This document shows, one piece after another, positions 7,694 through 15,002 of a stretch of DNA of 64,000 bases (the stretch's first letter is position 1; every line of letters begins with the position of its first letter). The notes beneath the pieces are model-generated. The model saw only the letters and a program-made list of their open reading frames with translations. It was not told where the DNA came from and did not search any database. The DNA comes from Winogradskyella echinorum. Lineage in GTDB: Bacteria; Bacteroidota; Bacteroidia; Flavobacteriales; Flavobacteriaceae. The stretch covers positions 248,001 through 312,000 of the forward strand of contig NZ_JACOQD010000001.1 in NCBI RefSeq assembly GCF_014297365.1. Reading direction: 5' to 3'. Position numbers and translations under genes: made by a program.

Positions 7694-8935
7694 TTAAGTA
7701 TTAAGTTGTAAATATTTGTGTGCAGAATGATTCAAAACAGAAGCGTGAAAAGTGTTCAACAACTCTGGTTGACCTAATTTGCTGATTCTGGTTTCGCAAG
7801 ATCTAAATAGCTCAAGTCGAGGTTTTTGTTTTGCAGTTTCTTTTTTCTCATTGTTGAGAAAACGACGAATTTGGGCTTGTAAAATCAGTTTTAACCGAAC
7901 CTCGTACTCTCTTTTCTTCTGCTTTTGGTACCAGATTCTCGTTCCTGTAAAACCTGATGGATTTTTTGGGTCAAAGTATTTGTCTGGAAGCTGGACGTAT
8001 CGTTTTGTTGGGTCTTTTGCAAGGTATTTTTGTACAATTCCTAAGCGACTTATATAAACTTCGTGAACGTTTTGTAATTGTTTGTCAGAGACAGGCTCGT
8101 ACCACAAATGGAGCAGTTTCAGCGCGGTTTCCTCTTGACTTTGAGTAAGATAATGATCCTTGTAGATGGTGTTTCGCGCCAGTTTCCAGAAGGACTTGAC
8201 ATAAAATGATAGGGAAGCGGAACGAGCCTGATCAACGCCTGAAATTTCGGCGCTGGTTTGATCTGTGGCTCGTGATTTCCGCTCTATTTCCCCTGCATCA
8301 TTATTTTTTTTGGGGTCTATTTTTCCTGTGTATCCTGTAAAAGTGTTACTAGTAGCGTTGCGTGACTCATAACCGTTCGTGAGTGGTGACGAACTCGCTT
8401 TAGTCTTCAACTTATCAACGCCTATTATTATATTATTTATGTAACCATTGTTACTAGTATCTGTATGAGGACAAGTTGTCGTTTTAATATTTTTAAAAAA
8501 CTGATTATCAGTAGTTTTTGATTTTTCAGTTTGAAGCGCTTTTTTAGGCTTATTAACGGCTTTTGCACCACCTATTAACAAGATGTTTGGGTTGATAAAA
8601 AGCTCGTATCCAGAGTTGGAACCGTGCCATATCTTTTTAGTGATGATATTAGCTTCTATAAGGCGTTTAAGATGTCGCTGGATGGTTCTTGTGCTTGCTT
8701 TGGCACGTTTTGCCAATTGCACGTTATTCGTCTTTAATGGAGGTAAGTTCTGTAAATCTATCGCAGCTATACTGTTTGCCTTCAGTAAGGATATAGAATA
8801 AATCTTGATGATCTCTTGAGTGGTTAAGATCATTGCCTGTCTTATATGCGAAGAAAGGTCTTTAGTGCTTGCATTATGCTGGTTAACGTAACCTTCTAAA
8901 GCATTAAATGCGGTTGAGTATTGTATGATGGCCAT
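7694..8935 (-). CDS. Winged-helix protein, possible replication or regulatory protein of the island
   Basis: This 413-residue protein has an N-terminal DNA-binding part. Residues about 70-120 (NVQLAKRAKASTRTIQRHLKRL, then EANIITKKI and a short hairpin) match a winged helix-turn-helix of the kind used by plasmid/element initiators and MarR-like proteins. The middle (about 130-230) is Ser/Thr/Asn-rich and probably disordered. The C-terminal 180 residues are helical and basic. It heads the four-gene minus operon ending in the glycosyltransferase. I cannot tell a replication initiator from a transcription factor. Confidence 0.6.
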   Translation of the reverse strand: MAIIQYSTAFNALEGYVNQHNASTKDLSSHIRQAMILTTQEIIKIYSISLLKANSIAAIDLQNLPPLKTNNVQLAKRAKASTRTIQRHLKRLIEANIITKKIWHGSNSGYELFINPNILLIGGAKAVNKPKKALQTEKSKTTDNQFFKNIKTTTCPHTDTSNNGYINNIIIGVDKLKTKASSSPLTNGYESRNATSNTFTGYTGKIDPKKNNDAGEIERKSRATDQTSAEISGVDQARSASLSFYVKSFWKLARNTIYKDHYLTQSQEETALKLLHLWYEPVSDKQLQNVHEVYISRLGIVQKYLAKDPTKRYVQLPDKYFDPKNPSGFTGTRIWYQKQKKREYEVRLKLILQAQIRRFLNNEKKETAKQKPRLELFRSCETRISKLGQPELLNTFHASVLNHSAHKYLQLNT

Positions 8936-9018
8936 TGTTGAGACAATAGCCAGTAATCAGCTTTTTTGCTGTCTGTACTGGTAATTTGAGTGAAGTGCCC
9001 GTTTGAGCATCTTAATTT

Positions 9019-9267
9019 TTAAGCCTCGTTGAATAGTATCTCTGTTCGTTTCTTAATAGAAGATCGCTTTTCTTCTTTTTCTTCAATAAGATCAAGACAC
9101 AATTCATAAATAATTTCTACACTACTGGGTCTGATAGATTGTAGTCTAAAAAACTTGGTAATCGTGGGACGTGATAATTGTGTTTTGCTCTTTATGACGT
9201 TCACGGGACTATCATAAAGCTTCTCCATCCTGAGAACCACCTTTTTAATATCTTCTGTTAGGTACAT
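9019..9267 (-). CDS. Small helix-turn-helix protein, Cro-like
   Basis: This 82-residue protein has a helix-turn-helix-like pattern: SPVNVIKSKTQLSRPTITKFF, followed by SIRPSSVEIIYELCLDL, resembling XRE/Cro-type domains. It is transcribed divergently from the 231-residue HTH/coiled-coil gene across a 183-base AT-rich region, the layout of a phage or ICE regulatory switch. It lies 83 bases upstream of the four-gene operon in the same direction and may control it. Function is inferred from fold pattern and context only. Confidence 0.55.
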   Translation of the reverse strand: MYLTEDIKKVVLRMEKLYDSPVNVIKSKTQLSRPTITKFFRLQSIRPSSVEIIYELCLDLIEEKEEKRSSIKKRTEILFNEA

Positions 9268-9450
9268 TAATTAAATATTTAATAAATTAATTGACAACAT
9301 ATTGTAAATAAAATGCAAATAAAACATCATTTATACTTTATTTGATGCCAAATATACTTAATATTGCATTTCAATTAACATAATAATCTAAAATAATGTT
9401 GTTTTAAAAACAATAAAGTAAATAACGTATTGATAAATAGATAGATATAG
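9268..9450. promoter_or_regulatory. Divergent regulatory region of the island with a near-palindrome
   Basis: This very AT-rich stretch lies between the divergent HTH genes. TTGTTTTAAAAACAA at 9399-9413 is a near-perfect inverted repeat about 38 bases before the ATG at 9451. It is a candidate operator for one of the two flanking HTH proteins. I do not see an unambiguous promoter element. Confidence 0.4.
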
Positions 9451-10146
9451 ATGAAAGAAAATCCCCAGTATGACGAGATAGATCTCAAATTTGTAAATGC
9501 AGTAGATGAAGTGATTGCTGTGAATTCTGAATTAGGCATTAAACCCAACAATGATAGCTCAATCGGCAAAGAGGTATATCCCACTAATAGAAGTATAGTT
9601 TCTGCAGTAAGAAGTAGATCCAAACATATTCCGCATTTAGCTCTCATCAATTTTGCTAAGCGTTTTAATGTGGATATGAATTACTTCTACAATGAAACAC
9701 CGTTACAATATCAGCCACCAACTATCACAAATATTACTGTAAAGAAGAACGGAATAAGTAGTACAGGAAATAATGCTACTAACATTCACGCGGGTAAGGG
9801 AAAGATAAAAGGGATTAATAATGCTGAGGCTGGCTCAAAAAACACCTTAGTAGAAGTTGTCGAAGTCAATACAATGATTAACAACTTTATATCTCAAATA
9901 GATGGTGAACGAGTAAAACAGTTCTTGACTATTATATCAAAAATACAAGTGGAGAGCAAATCTTCATCTGAAAAATTAGAACGTATTTTAATTGAGAAAT
10001 CAGAAGAAATAAAAGAAATGCGTATTTCATTTAAAGAAGAAATGGGAGAGCTAAGAGAAGAGCTTAAAGAAACGCGTGAGAAACTTGATATTTCTCTTAA
10101 AAGAGAAGTGGATTTATTGAGAGAGCTATTAAACGAAAGGAAATGA
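9451..10146 (+). CDS. HTH repressor-like protein with C-terminal coiled coil
   Basis: This 231-residue protein has a degenerate XRE-like N-terminus (SIVSAVRSRSKHIPHLALINFAKRF split over residues 50-75, then NVDMNYFYNE), the usual end of a phage-repressor-type HTH. A low-complexity Asn/Gly linker (about 95-130) follows. A long heptad-rich helix from about 165 to the end (EKSEEIKEM, EEMGELREELKET) predicts a coiled coil and oligomerisation. It opens the plus-strand unit leading to the serine recombinase and overlaps the next gene by an ATGA. Role as island repressor or switch is inferred. Confidence 0.6.
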   Translation: MKENPQYDEIDLKFVNAVDEVIAVNSELGIKPNNDSSIGKEVYPTNRSIVSAVRSRSKHIPHLALINFAKRFNVDMNYFYNETPLQYQPPTITNITVKKNGISSTGNNATNIHAGKGKIKGINNAEAGSKNTLVEVVEVNTMINNFISQIDGERVKQFLTIISKIQVESKSSSEKLERILIEKSEEIKEMRISFKEEMGELREELKETREKLDISLKREVDLLRELLNERK

Positions 10147-10421
10147 GCTTAATTATAGAAGAGAAGGATTCAAAGTCATTAGATGATTTTAGTCCAGAAG
10201 AACTTCGGTTAATTGAAATGACAAGAAATCAAAAGTTTCAATCATTGAGAATCGTAAAACGTGACGGTCGAATAGATATGATTGAAGGAGTTGAACGTAT
10301 TGAGGACAGAACTAAAATAGTAGATATCCTTAAACAACACGATTATCAGAATATTGAAATTAAGCAAAGCGATGGCAGAATCGTCTTGATTAACAGAACA
10401 GTAAAAACAAAGGTTAAGTAA
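10143..10421 (+). CDS. Small unknown protein of the recombinase unit
   Basis: This 92-residue acidic-to-basic protein starts MSLIIEEKDSK and overlaps the preceding HTH gene by four bases. It contains two similar short units, IVKRDGRIDMIEGV and IKQSDGRIVLINRT, suggesting a small beta-rich domain made of repeated D-G-R-I hairpins. I do not recognise the family. Given its place in front of a site-specific recombinase, a directionality factor or DNA-binding accessory protein is one possibility, but no motif proves it. Confidence 0.6.
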   Translation: MSLIIEEKDSKSLDDFSPEELRLIEMTRNQKFQSLRIVKRDGRIDMIEGVERIEDRTKIVDILKQHDYQNIEIKQSDGRIVLINRTVKTKVK

Positions 10422-10545
10422 ACCAATTAAAGCAACTGAGTATAGTCATCGGAAATACCGAAGCTATACCACGAGATCATAAGGATCACTATTTCAGATT
10501 CAACTGTAACCAATAAGTAATGGAGCGATTGATAAGAAAAATAAG

Positions 10546-10719
10546 ATGTCTAACTCAATTGCAGTAGAAGAAAAACCTACTTTTAAGAAATATGATGCTG
10601 AATGGCTTCAAAAGTTTGATGGCTTCGAAGATTATTCAGATAAGAAAGCAGAAGAGACAATAAACCAATTAGAAGAATTTGCAAAAGTACTTTGTGAGCA
10701 TCTTCAAAATAGTAGTTAA
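10546..10719 (+). CDS. Small acidic protein just upstream of the recombinase
   Basis: An ATG at 10546 opens a 57-codon frame (MSNSIAVEEKPTFKKYD, ending FAKVLCEHLQNSS) that stops 4 bases before the recombinase ATG at 10724. The composition (many Glu, Asp and Lys, a helical C-terminal half) looks like a genuine small protein. Tight spacing suggests co-translation with the recombinase. It is unrecognised; small proteins in this position are often excisionase-like partners of large serine recombinases, which here is only a hypothesis. Confidence 0.55.
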   Translation: MSNSIAVEEKPTFKKYDAEWLQKFDGFEDYSDKKAEETINQLEEFAKVLCEHLQNSS

Positions 10720-10723
10720 GCAT

Positions 10724-12328
10724 ATGAAAGACCAAACAATATTTTATCAGTTTGCCAAAAAAGGTAAAGGACAAAAATTACGAACAGATGGTAAAGCTGT
10801 TATATACACAAGAGTATCTACCAAAGAACAAGCAGAGAACAACGCCAGTTTAGAAACTCAATTAAAGTACTGTAAGGAGCTTGCAAATAAAAAAGGACTT
10901 GAGGTAAGTGAATATTTCGGAGGAACCTATGAGTCAGCTAAAAGTGATGAGCGTAAGGAATTTCAAAAGATGCTTAATTATGTAAAGCGAAGAAGTAACG
11001 TAGGCTATATCATTGTCTATTCTTACGATAGATTTTCAAGAACTGGAGCAAATGGTGCTTACATAAGTGATCAGTTAAAAAGACAAGGTATTGTCACAAT
11101 ATCAGCTACCCAAGAGGTCGATACTTCTACAAGTGCAGGATCATTCCAACAAAATCTTTATTATATGTTTTCTCAGTTTGATAATGAATTGAGAAGAGAT
11201 AAATCTGTGTCTGGAATGCAAGAGAAACTTCGCAAAGGACATTGGACAGGCGCATATCCGTTTGGCTACACAAATGCCAATCCAGGAAAAGGAAAAACTC
11301 CCAAATTTGTTATTACTAAAGAAGGAAGGCTATTGAAGCAGGCTTTCTTGTGGAAAGCAAACAGCAATATGTCTCACGTTGAAATCGCAAATAAATTACA
11401 GGAGAAAGGGCTTAAAATAAATGATAAGAGATTGAGCGTTTTATTTAGAAATCCATTCTATTGTGGACTTATAGTTAATAGCCTCATACCAGGAGAAGTT
11501 ATTGAAGGCAATCATCAGCCTATGATTACTAAAGAGTTATTTCTTAAAATTCATAACCTATTGAATACAGGAACTGAGACCAGAAAATACTGCGTAGATG
11601 ATGAAAACCTGCCTCTAAAAACTTTCCTGAAGTCCACAACTTGTGGAACTCCTTACACAGGGTTTATCGTAAAGAAAAAAGGGCTCTACTATTATAAGAA
11701 TCGTCGTAAGGGAAGTAAGGAGAATAGAAGTGCTAAGAAACTACATCAAGAGTTTTTAGAGCTTTTAGAGACCTACAAGCTAAAGGATAAGAAGTTTGTA
11801 GCACCATTAAAGGAAATGGTTTACGACACTTTTGTAAGTATGAATGAAGAAGCCATTAAAGAGACCAAAGAACTATCAAGTGGTATAGTCGCTATTGAAA
11901 TGAAGTTAGATCGTTTAGAAGAACGTTATGTTTTTGAAGAAATAAATAAGTCTCAATATGATAGATTCAGAACTAAGTTGGTAGCAGAAGTTAATCAAAA
12001 AAAGAAAAATTTATCAAAACATAGCTTCGATAGTTCAAACCTTAAGAAGTCGATAAATATTGCATTGAAGTATGCACTCAATCTACCGCTATTATGGAGT
12101 TCAGGAGATATTGAAGTAAAAAGAAAACTTCAATATATGGTCTTTCCAGACGGTTTAGGGTATGACTTCAAAAACAAGAGAGTTCAAACTTTTAGAGTGA
12201 ACTCTATTTTTGCTCAAATCGCCTGTTTATCAGATAAGTTAGGAGAAAATAAAAACGGGAACTTTCAAAATAATATTGAAAATTCCCGTTTAGTGACCTC
12301 GACAGGATTCAAACCTGTAACCTCTTGA
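10724..12328 (+). CDS. Large serine recombinase (integrase) of the island
   Basis: This 534-residue protein has a resolvase catalytic domain at the N-terminus: AVIYTRVSTKEQ with the nucleophile S32, and YSYDRFSRTG for the arginine cluster. A recombinase domain follows (GAYPFGYTNA, NPFYCGLIV), then a C-terminal helical part. The usual Cys4 zinc ribbon appears degenerate: only TTCGTP is seen. I start at ATG 10724, 4 bases after the small gene, not the TTG at 10679. The last 24 or so codons run through the terminator and the 3' half of the tRNA-Arg gene, so its C-terminus is encoded by the integration site. Confidence 0.9.
   Translation: MKDQTIFYQFAKKGKGQKLRTDGKAVIYTRVSTKEQAENNASLETQLKYCKELANKKGLEVSEYFGGTYESAKSDERKEFQKMLNYVKRRSNVGYIIVYSYDRFSRTGANGAYISDQLKRQGIVTISATQEVDTSTSAGSFQQNLYYMFSQFDNELRRDKSVSGMQEKLRKGHWTGAYPFGYTNANPGKGKTPKFVITKEGRLLKQAFLWKANSNMSHVEIANKLQEKGLKINDKRLSVLFRNPFYCGLIVNSLIPGEVIEGNHQPMITKELFLKIHNLLNTGTETRKYCVDDENLPLKTFLKSTTCGTPYTGFIVKKKGLYYYKNRRKGSKENRSAKKLHQEFLELLETYKLKDKKFVAPLKEMVYDTFVSMNEEAIKETKELSSGIVAIEMKLDRLEERYVFEEINKSQYDRFRTKLVAEVNQKKKNLSKHSFDSSNLKKSINIALKYALNLPLLWSSGDIEVKRKLQYMVFPDGLGYDFKNKRVQTFRVNSIFAQIACLSDKLGENKNGNFQNNIENSRLVTSTGFKPVTS
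12253..12292 (-). terminator. Rho-independent terminator of tRNA-Arg
   Basis: On the minus strand, directly after the tRNA, AAACGGGAA and TTCCCGTTT form a long hairpin (with the inner TTTTCAA/TTGAAAG pairing) followed by a TTTTTATTTT tail. It is read through in the opposite direction by the recombinase gene. Confidence 0.85.
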
Positions 12329-12367
12329 GCCGTAATCAAGTGCGCTATTCAGTTGCGCCACGAGGCC
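12294..12367 (-). tRNA. tRNA-Arg (anticodon ACG)
   Basis: The 74-nucleotide cloverleaf is read on the minus strand. The acceptor stem GGCCTCG pairs with CGAGGTC, the anticodon stem CTTGA/TCAAG encloses the loop TTACGGC (anticodon ACG), and the T-arm contains GGTTTGAATCC. CCA is not encoded. The serine recombinase gene ends inside its 3' half, so the tRNA is very probably the chromosomal attachment site of the island. Confidence 0.95.
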
Positions 12368-12440
12368 TTTTAATTGGGATGCAAATATACTACATAAATT
12401 AAAAACCTACCAAACAATTTATTTCAAAATTGTAATTGTT

Positions 12441-12448
12441 TATTTTTG
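12441..12448 (+). promoter_or_regulatory. Promoter -7 element before the Crp/Fnr gene
   Basis: TATTTTTG matches TAnnTTTG, with TTTA 19 bases upstream as a weak -33 element. The ATG lies only 5 bases after it, so the transcript would be leaderless or nearly so. Confidence 0.55.
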
Positions 12449-12452
12449 AGTC

Positions 12453-13088
12453 ATGATTTCTAAAGAAACCCTTCAGCAATTTAGTTATTTATTTGATGAT
12501 ACCATCATCAATGATATTTCTAATATTGCACAATTAAAAACGTTCAAAAAAAACGATATTATTATTGATATTGGGCAAGACCTAACGCATATTCCAATAC
12601 TTATTGAAGGTAACATCAAAGTGCTTAGAGAGGATAATGATGGTCACGAATTACTATTATATGTCTTAGAATCGGGTGATACCTGCGCAATGTCTTTAAC
12701 ATGTTGTATGGCTAAATCTATGAGTAAAATACGTGCCATTGCAGATGAAGATGTTAAAGTCATTATGATACCGATTGCTTATATGACTAAGTGGTTTAAT
12801 TCTAATGAGAGTTGGAGAAGCTTTATCCTAAATAGCTATCAAGTTCGTTTTGATGAAATGTTAGAGACTATAGATACGCTTGCTTTTATGAAAATGGATG
12901 AGCGATTATTTAAATATCTTACAGATCATGTAAAACTAACCGCATCAACTAACTTAGAAATTACACATCAAGAAATTGCGGAAGACTTAAACACCTCTAG
13001 AGTGGTTATTTCTAGACTTTTAAAGCAATTAGAACGCGAACATAAAATTGAATTAGGAAGAAATAAAATTACAGTTCTAGACTTTTAG
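12453..13088 (+). CDS. Crp/Fnr-family transcriptional regulator of the sulfur module
   Basis: This 211-residue protein has a cyclic-nucleotide-binding-type beta-barrel at the N-terminus and a Crp-type winged helix at the C-terminus (ITHQEIAEDLNTSRVVISRLL). In the sensor domain C78, C84 and C85 (GDTCAMSLTCCM) sit where the cAMP-phosphate cassette would be. No FNR-like N-terminal iron-sulfur Cys cluster is visible. It is immediately upstream of a sulfur-transport and persulfide operon, so I infer that it regulates these genes, perhaps by sensing sulfane sulfur through the cysteines. FNR-type half-sites downstream (14939-14950) support the link. Confidence 0.85.
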   Translation: MISKETLQQFSYLFDDTIINDISNIAQLKTFKKNDIIIDIGQDLTHIPILIEGNIKVLREDNDGHELLLYVLESGDTCAMSLTCCMAKSMSKIRAIADEDVKVIMIPIAYMTKWFNSNESWRSFILNSYQVRFDEMLETIDTLAFMKMDERLFKYLTDHVKLTASTNLEITHQEIAEDLNTSRVVISRLLKQLEREHKIELGRNKITVLDF

Positions 13089-13122
13089 TAACTTTTGTAA
13101 CCTTAAGTATACGTTAGAGCTC

Positions 13123-13130
13123 TATTTTTG
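13123..13130 (+). promoter_or_regulatory. Promoter -7 element of the sulfur transport operon
   Basis: TATTTTTG lies 15 bases before the ATG at 13146. No good -33 TTTG is at the right distance, but a near-palindrome, GTAAC-TTTT-GTAAC at 13088-13101, is centred about 40 bases before the expected start. That suits an activator-dependent promoter. Confidence 0.5.
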
Positions 13131-13145
13131 CATCAAATTAAAACT

Positions 13146-13706
13146 ATGGAATATATAATACTACAACCTTGGCCTTGGTATGTTTCTGGACCACTTATAG
13201 CAATTGTAATGTTTTTGCTACTATATTTTGGCAGAACTTTTGGCATGTCATCTAACCTTAGAACACTTTGTGCAATTGGCGGAGCAGGAAAACGTGTAGC
13301 ATTTTTTAAATTCGACTGGAAAAGTCAGAGATGGAACTTAGTTGTAGTACTTGGTGCCATTGTTGGAGGCTTTATTGCACATAATTTTTTATCTAACCCT
13401 ACAGATATAGCACTTAGTCAAAATACGGTTGAAGATTTAAAAATACTCGGTTTTGAAAATATTGGACAAAGTCTCTTACCACCAGAACTATTTAGTTGGG
13501 ACGCAGCTTTTAGCATAAAAGGGTTATTAATATTAGTAATAGGCGGTTTTCTCGTAGGTTTTGGAACACGTTATGCTGGTGGTTGTACTTCTGGACATGC
13601 CATTACAGGCCTAAGTAGTTTGCAATTGCCATCACTAATTGCTGTAATTGGATTTTTCTTAGGAGGCTTAGTTATGATTCATCTTATTTATCCAATACTA
13701 TTTTAA
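13146..13706 (+). CDS. YeeE/YedE-family sulfur transporter, half 1
   Basis: This 186-residue membrane protein has about four to five hydrophobic segments. It carries the family motif [16 protein letters not shown] (around residues 140-155), whose cysteine in GGCTSGH relays thiosulfate-type sulfur in studied YeeE proteins. I take ATG 13146 (MEYIILQPW), which follows the promoter, rather than the ATG at 13128. The second half-transporter follows 3 bases later; such split pairs (DUF6691 type) are common in Bacteroidota. It probably imports reduced sulfur. Confidence 0.85.
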   Translation: MEYIILQPWPWYVSGPLIAIVMFLLLYFGRTFGMSSNLRTLCAIGGAGKRVAFFKFDWKSQRWNLVVVLGAIVGGFIAHNFLSNPTDIALSQNTVEDLKILGFENIGQSLLPPELFSWDAAFSIKGLLILVIGGFLVGFGTRYAGGCTSGHAITGLSSLQLPSLIAVIGFFLGGLVMIHLIYPILF

Positions 13707-13709
13707 ATT

Positions 13710-14126
13710 ATGGGAAGGTATATTAAGTTTTTTTTAGTCGGTATTTTCTTCGGAATTGTATTGGTAAAATCCGAAGCAGTTTCATGGTATCGTATATTTG
13801 AAATGTTTAAGTTTCAATCGTTTCATATGTATGGTATTATAGGAACGGCAGTTGGTACAGGTATTGTGTTATTATTACTCTCTAAATTTATAAAGGTAAA
13901 AACAGTTGAAGGCTCACCACTAAGCGTACCTTTAAAAGAACGCGGTTTTACAAGATATATCATTGGTGGCACAATTTTCGGGCTCGGTTGGGCACTTTGT
14001 GGTGCTTGCCCAGGACCTATGTATATTTTAGTAGGTACAGGCGTATTCACTATTCTTATAGTTATTGCAGCTGCATTGCTAGGGACTTACACTTATGGCA
14101 TACTAAAAGATAAACTACCTCATTAA
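13710..14126 (+). CDS. YeeE/YedE-family (DUF6691) sulfur transporter, half 2
   Basis: This 138-residue membrane protein has about four hydrophobic segments. The motif GLGWALCGACPGPMYI (around residues 90-105) is the second conserved cysteine motif of YeeE/YedE proteins, which are single chains of about 350 residues in other bacteria. Together with the preceding gene it would make a complete transporter. It starts 3 bases after the previous stop and directly abuts the TauE/SafE gene, so all three are co-transcribed. Confidence 0.85.
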   Translation: MGRYIKFFLVGIFFGIVLVKSEAVSWYRIFEMFKFQSFHMYGIIGTAVGTGIVLLLLSKFIKVKTVEGSPLSVPLKERGFTRYIIGGTIFGLGWALCGACPGPMYILVGTGVFTILIVIAAALLGTYTYGILKDKLPH

Positions 14127-14930
14127 ATGGAAATGACTGAAATTTTAGGGTATTTTGGAGCATTAATTGTTGGATTGGTCCTAGGGCTTATTGGCGGAGG
14201 TGGTTCTATTTTAACCGTTCCAATATTAGTTTATTTTTTAAATTTTAGTCCAATAGTAGCTACAGCTTATTCTCTTTTTGTAGTTGGTAGTGCTGCATCA
14301 GTTGGTACTCTAAAAAACATAAGACATAATTATATAGACTTTAAAACTGCGATTGTTTTTGCAATTCCGTCCATCATTACTGTTTTTATGGTTCGGAGTT
14401 TAGTTATCCCTAATTTACCAGAAATTCTCTTTTCTATTGGTAGTTTTAAACTTACCAACTCACTGTTTATAATGCTATTATTTGCAGTTATAATGCTATT
14501 GGCTGGTTGGTCTATGATAAAGTCTAAAGAAATCCAAGATGAAACTGTAATTAAAAAATTTGATAGCAACCACTATTTCGCAATTGGCACACAGGCAATT
14601 GGTATTGGTCTTTTAGCAGGATTGGTTGGTGCTGGCGGTGGTTTTTTAATAGTACCAGCGTTAGTGCTCATTGTAAAGCTACCTATAAAAAAAGCAATAA
14701 GCACTTCTTTATTTATAATAGCTATTCAATCTTTAATAGGTTTTTTAGGAGATATAAAAACTTTAGATATAGATTGGCATTTTCTATTATCTTTTACTGC
14801 TATTTCTATTTTAGGTATTTTTATAGGTCTGGCAATTTCTAAAAAAATTAGCGCTAAAGGTTTAAAAAGAGGGTTTGGATATTTCACTATAATTATGGCT
14901 GTTTATATCTTATTTAAAGAACTTTTTTAA
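14127..14930 (+). CDS. TauE/SafE-family sulfite/sulfonate exporter
   Basis: This 267-residue integral membrane protein has about eight segments. The two repeated halves each begin with a glycine-rich motif (GLIGGGGSILTVPIL near residue 20 and GLVGAGGGFLIVPAL near 165), diagnostic of TauE/SafE (DUF81) proteins. Its start directly abuts the stop of the second YeeE half. In this context it most likely exports sulfite or another oxidised sulfur product made by the MBL-rhodanese enzyme next to it. Confidence 0.9.
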   Translation: MEMTEILGYFGALIVGLVLGLIGGGGSILTVPILVYFLNFSPIVATAYSLFVVGSAASVGTLKNIRHNYIDFKTAIVFAIPSIITVFMVRSLVIPNLPEILFSIGSFKLTNSLFIMLLFAVIMLLAGWSMIKSKEIQDETVIKKFDSNHYFAIGTQAIGIGLLAGLVGAGGGFLIVPALVLIVKLPIKKAISTSLFIIAIQSLIGFLGDIKTLDIDWHFLLSFTAISILGIFIGLAISKKISAKGLKRGFGYFTIIMAVYILFKELF

Positions 14931-14938
14931 AAGCTTTA

Positions 14939-14950
14939 TGATAATTATCA
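14939..14950 (+). promoter_or_regulatory. FNR/Crp-type palindromic operator
   Basis: TGATAATTATCA is a perfect 12-base palindrome of the TGAT-N4-ATCA type. Its centre lies about 41 bases before the start expected from the -7 element at 14974-14981, the classic class II activator position. The Crp/Fnr protein encoded at 12453 is the obvious candidate to bind it. Confidence 0.6.
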
Positions 14951-14973
14951 CATTTCAAAAAAGTGAAGTTTTG

Positions 14974-14981
14974 TAACTTTG
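14974..14981 (+). promoter_or_regulatory. Promoter -7 element of the MBL-rhodanese gene
   Basis: TAACTTTG matches TAnnTTTG and lies 21 bases before the ATG at 15003. There is no good -33 element, consistent with activation from the upstream palindrome. Confidence 0.6.
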
Positions 14982-15002
14982 CATCACTCAAAAAATAAAA
15001 AA

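Noticed and set aside
5782..12328. Prophage
   Set aside because: The HTH switch and recombinase are phage-like, but no capsid, terminase, portal or tail genes are present in the window. An integrative island is the safer description.
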